From Methanoregula sp. (lineage in GTDB: Archaea > Halobacteriota > Methanomicrobia > Methanomicrobiales > Methanospirillaceae): a stretch of 7,512 bases of DNA. The first letter of the stretch is position 1. Each line of letters opens with the position of its first letter. The stretch spans positions 1-7,512 of the forward strand of contig JAKLGN010000066.1 of NCBI GenBank assembly GCA_022710665.1, in the 5' to 3' direction. The position numbers and the translations under genes were made by a program. Below the pieces are notes generated by a model. It did not search any database. It was not told the origin of the DNA and saw nothing but the letters and a program-made list of their open reading frames with translations. Shown here one piece after another: positions 6,335 to 7,512 of this stretch.

Positions 6335-6484
6335 GGGGGCTTTTGCTCACGCTTGAGCCTCCGCCGCTGTGGCAGCCCCCACATTGCGATAATCACTCAG
6401 AAGGTTTTTTGCGATTTCCCGTTAAAAAAAGGATAATCCAATCGCAATGCGCCATAAGCCCCCGATGGGGGCAGGGATGGCGCA
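6335..6484. other. Run of contiguous stems, candidate structured RNA (strand uncertain)
   Basis: Helices seen directly are as follows. P1 is GGGGGCT 6335-6341 with AGCCCCC 6374-6380. Inside it are P2, GCTCA 6345-6349 with TGAGC 6354-6358 (CGCT loop), and P3, GCCG 6363-6366 with TGGC 6370-6373 (one G-U pair), giving a three-way junction. P4 is CATTGCGAT 6382-6390 with ATCGCAATG 6441-6449, possibly extended inside by T6 6405-6410 with A6 6424-6429. P5 is TGCGCCAT 6448-6455 with ATGGCGCA 6477-6484, enclosing GCCCCC 6458-6463 with GGGGGC 6467-6472 (GAT loop). P4 and P5 share two bases. I know no RNA family that it matches. The G-U pair in P3 slightly favours the plus strand. On the minus strand P5 followed by T7 (6430-6424) could simply be a terminator. 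Confidence 0.45.
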
Positions 6485-6502
6485 AGGGGGGGTCGATCAT
6501 CG

Positions 6503-6534
6503 GGAGAAAAAGAGGTTTTCTCCAGAGCCAAAAA
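6503..6534 (-). terminator. Probable terminator of the PAS protein gene
   Basis: Read on the minus strand, a T5 run (6534-6530) lies 23 nt after the stop codon. It is followed by a perfect 8-bp hairpin, GGAGAAAA 6503-6510 with TTTTCTCC 6516-6523, whose T-rich arm adds further Us. This fits archaeal U-run termination. Confidence 0.4.
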
Positions 6535-6557
6535 CGAAACGATCGGGGCAGAACAGA

Positions 6558-7512
6558 CTACCCATGGCCTGATCGCACCTCCGGTGATTCAGTATTGTTG
6601 TTCGTAAAGTGGGTGATATCCTGGACGATCCCGTTAATGAACACCACATTCCTGTTATCATCAAACTCTGCCAGCGCCGTCACACTGACATTGATTGAAG
6701 TACCTCCCGGCCTCCTGAGATGAAGAATTTTGTTTTTTACGAAATGACGTTTTCGCAGCTCATCCAGCAGTTCAAGCCGGGCACCGGGGTCTGAGAAAAC
6801 ATCGATGACCGGGACGTCCTGGAGGTCAGACATACTGGGATATCCAAGGATATTCAACAGGGCAGTATTTCCCCAGACAAACCTCCCCTTGGGGTCTCCG
6901 GTGCTCCGGTACACCCCGACATTCAGGTCTTCAACAAGAGAGCGGTACTGGTCTTCGTGCTGCCGGAGATACAGTTCCATCTTCTCTCCCGTAATATCCC
7001 TTGCGATTGAGGATGCACCGGTAATCGCGCCATATTCCCCGATCATCGGTGAAATCGTGATCACGACCTCGAGAACCGCACCCCCCTTCCTCATGATTTT
7101 CATTTCATGCCGGTGGATAGTTTCACCTGAATGAACTTGGTGCAGGATTCTGGAGAATGCGTCCGGGAGGCCGGCCGGAACCAGGATATCCAATGGTTTT
7201 CCGAGTATCTCTGCCTCCCGGTACCCGCAGAGTCTTTCTGCCGCGGGATTCCAGCTGATGATGTTCCCGTTTTGATCATTGCCGATGATTGCCTCACCGG
7301 ATGACTGGACAAGCCCCCGGTACCGTGCCTCGCTGATCCGGAGCATCTCTTCGTATTTTTTTCTGGTGGTAATATCTTCAATAATATAGGTTATCCCGTC
7401 ACTCCCGTCTTCAAATGCCGTGGGAACCTCCTTTGCGCGAAAATGGCGCTCCTCGCCGCGGATGATACAATCCAGCTCAGAAACCCGCTCACCTTTTTCC
7501 TGAGGTCTCCGG
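6558..7512 (-). CDS. Multi-PAS sensor protein, C-terminal part (5' end outside window)
   Basis: The minus-strand frame is open from the right edge (first full codon 7511-7509) to TAG 6560-6558, giving 317 residues. The M encoded at 7346-7344 is internal, because the frame continues upstream with recognisable PAS sequence. In window numbering, residues 1-53 are the end of one PAS/PAC domain (RHFRAKEVPTAFEDG...GITYIIEDITTRKK). Residues about 58-175 are a complete second PAS (EARYRGLVQSSGEAIIGNDQ, WNPAAERLCGYREAEILGKP, ARDITGEK). Residues about 185-303 are a third (DQYRSLVEDLNVGVYRSTGD, LLNILGYPS, GIVQDITHF). The protein then ends after a short NNNTESPEVRSGHG tail; no HisKA or HATPase domain follows. 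PAS domains sense light, redox state, oxygen or small ligands. An N-terminal receiver or other output domain may lie outside the window. It is convergent with pdxT. Confidence 0.9.
   Translation of the reverse strand, partial: RRPQEKGERVSELDCIIRGEERHFRAKEVPTAFEDGSDGITYIIEDITTRKKYEEMLRISEARYRGLVQSSGEAIIGNDQNGNIISWNPAAERLCGYREAEILGKPLDILVPAGLPDAFSRILHQVHSGETIHRHEMKIMRKGGAVLEVVITISPMIGEYGAITGASSIARDITGEKMELYLRQHEDQYRSLVEDLNVGVYRSTGDPKGRFVWGNTALLNILGYPSMSDLQDVPVIDVFSDPGARLELLDELRKRHFVKNKILHLRRPGGTSINVSVTALAEFDDNRNVVFINGIVQDITHFTNNNTESPEVRSGHG

Larger units (their letters stand above)
6191..6557. other. 367-bp convergent intergenic region without a credible gene
   Basis: This gap lies between the 3' ends of pdxT (plus) and the PAS protein (minus). 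It has no ORF with a ribosome binding site or family resemblance, and no tRNA fold. It holds T-runs in both orientations and several clustered inverted repeats, listed separately. Confidence 0.8.

Noticed and set aside
6335..6383. Hairpin directly followed by ACA, as in archaeal H/ACA guide RNAs
   Set aside because: The inner stem is only 5 bp, there is no K-turn or K-loop, and the side hairpin replaces a pseudouridylation pocket; the ACA is probably chance.
6240..6510. Possible C/D box guide RNA (GATGAT motifs at 6248-6253 and, on the minus strand, near 6496-6501)
   Set aside because: No properly spaced CTGA box D accompanies either motif.
6517..6547. TTCTCCAG ... CGAAACGATCGGGG, loosely like an archaeal origin recognition box
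   Set aside because: The spacing between the two halves does not fit the ORB consensus, there is only one copy, and it is far from orc1.
6343..6723. Open frame of 126 codons on the plus strand across the gap into the PAS gene
   Set aside because: It lacks a ribosome binding site, has low-complexity composition, resembles no family and runs antisense over clear PAS coding sequence.
1..7512. CRISPR array, insertion sequence, tRNA or rRNA genes
   Set aside because: No regularly spaced repeats, transposase motifs, cloverleaf or rRNA-like sequence were seen on either strand.

Overview
The window reads as a piece of a methanogenic archaeal chromosome, most likely Methanomicrobiales (Methanoregula/Methanosphaerula-like). 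The grounds are the C-terminus of an archaeal Orc1/Cdc6 protein, the short archaeal form of adenylosuccinate synthetase, GGTG-type ribosome binding sites, a TATA-like box before a nearly leaderless gene, a cobamide synthesis gene, and a multi-PAS sensor protein of the kind abundant in that order. The genus is an inference from remembered family sequences, not from a search.

Layout. Positions 1-237 hold the 3' end of orc1/cdc6. It is followed 6 nt later by an Lrp/AsnC-type regulator (244-735) and 9 nt after that by a fold-type I PLP aminotransferase (745-1902). A T-rich stretch after 1902 probably ends this transcript. A TATA-like box near 1969 then starts a second, very compact plus-strand cluster of six genes: purA (2006-3019), a 59-residue Trm112-like zinc protein (3016-3195), a membrane-anchored protein of unknown function (3213-3782), cobD/cbiB (3764-4705), pdxS (4702-5598) and pdxT (5588-6190). 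Every junction but one overlaps; the exception is a 17-nt gap. The cluster therefore looks like one operon joining AMP synthesis, cobamide synthesis and de novo pyridoxal phosphate synthesis. PLP made by PdxST is the cofactor of the aminotransferase upstream and of many other enzymes; CobD builds the aminopropanol-linked nucleotide-loop precursor of the corrinoids that methanogens need for methyl transfer.

The 367-bp gap 6191-6557 lies between convergent genes and has no credible ORF. It is rich in inverted repeats: a long imperfect rod right after the pdxT stop (6192-6284), then a run of contiguous helices (6335-6484) made of a possible three-way junction, a 9-bp long-range stem and a two-part hairpin. 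This is the most unusual part of the window. It could be a structured non-coding RNA, a small mobile-type repeat, or a strong bidirectional termination zone. The remainder, 6558-7512 on the minus strand, is the 3' part of a protein with at least three PAS domains and no kinase domain at its C-terminus. Its 5' end lies outside the window.

No CRISPR array, insertion sequence, tRNA or rRNA was seen. The protein genes are mostly ordinary core metabolism; the intergenic structures and the unknown membrane protein are the parts worth a second look.
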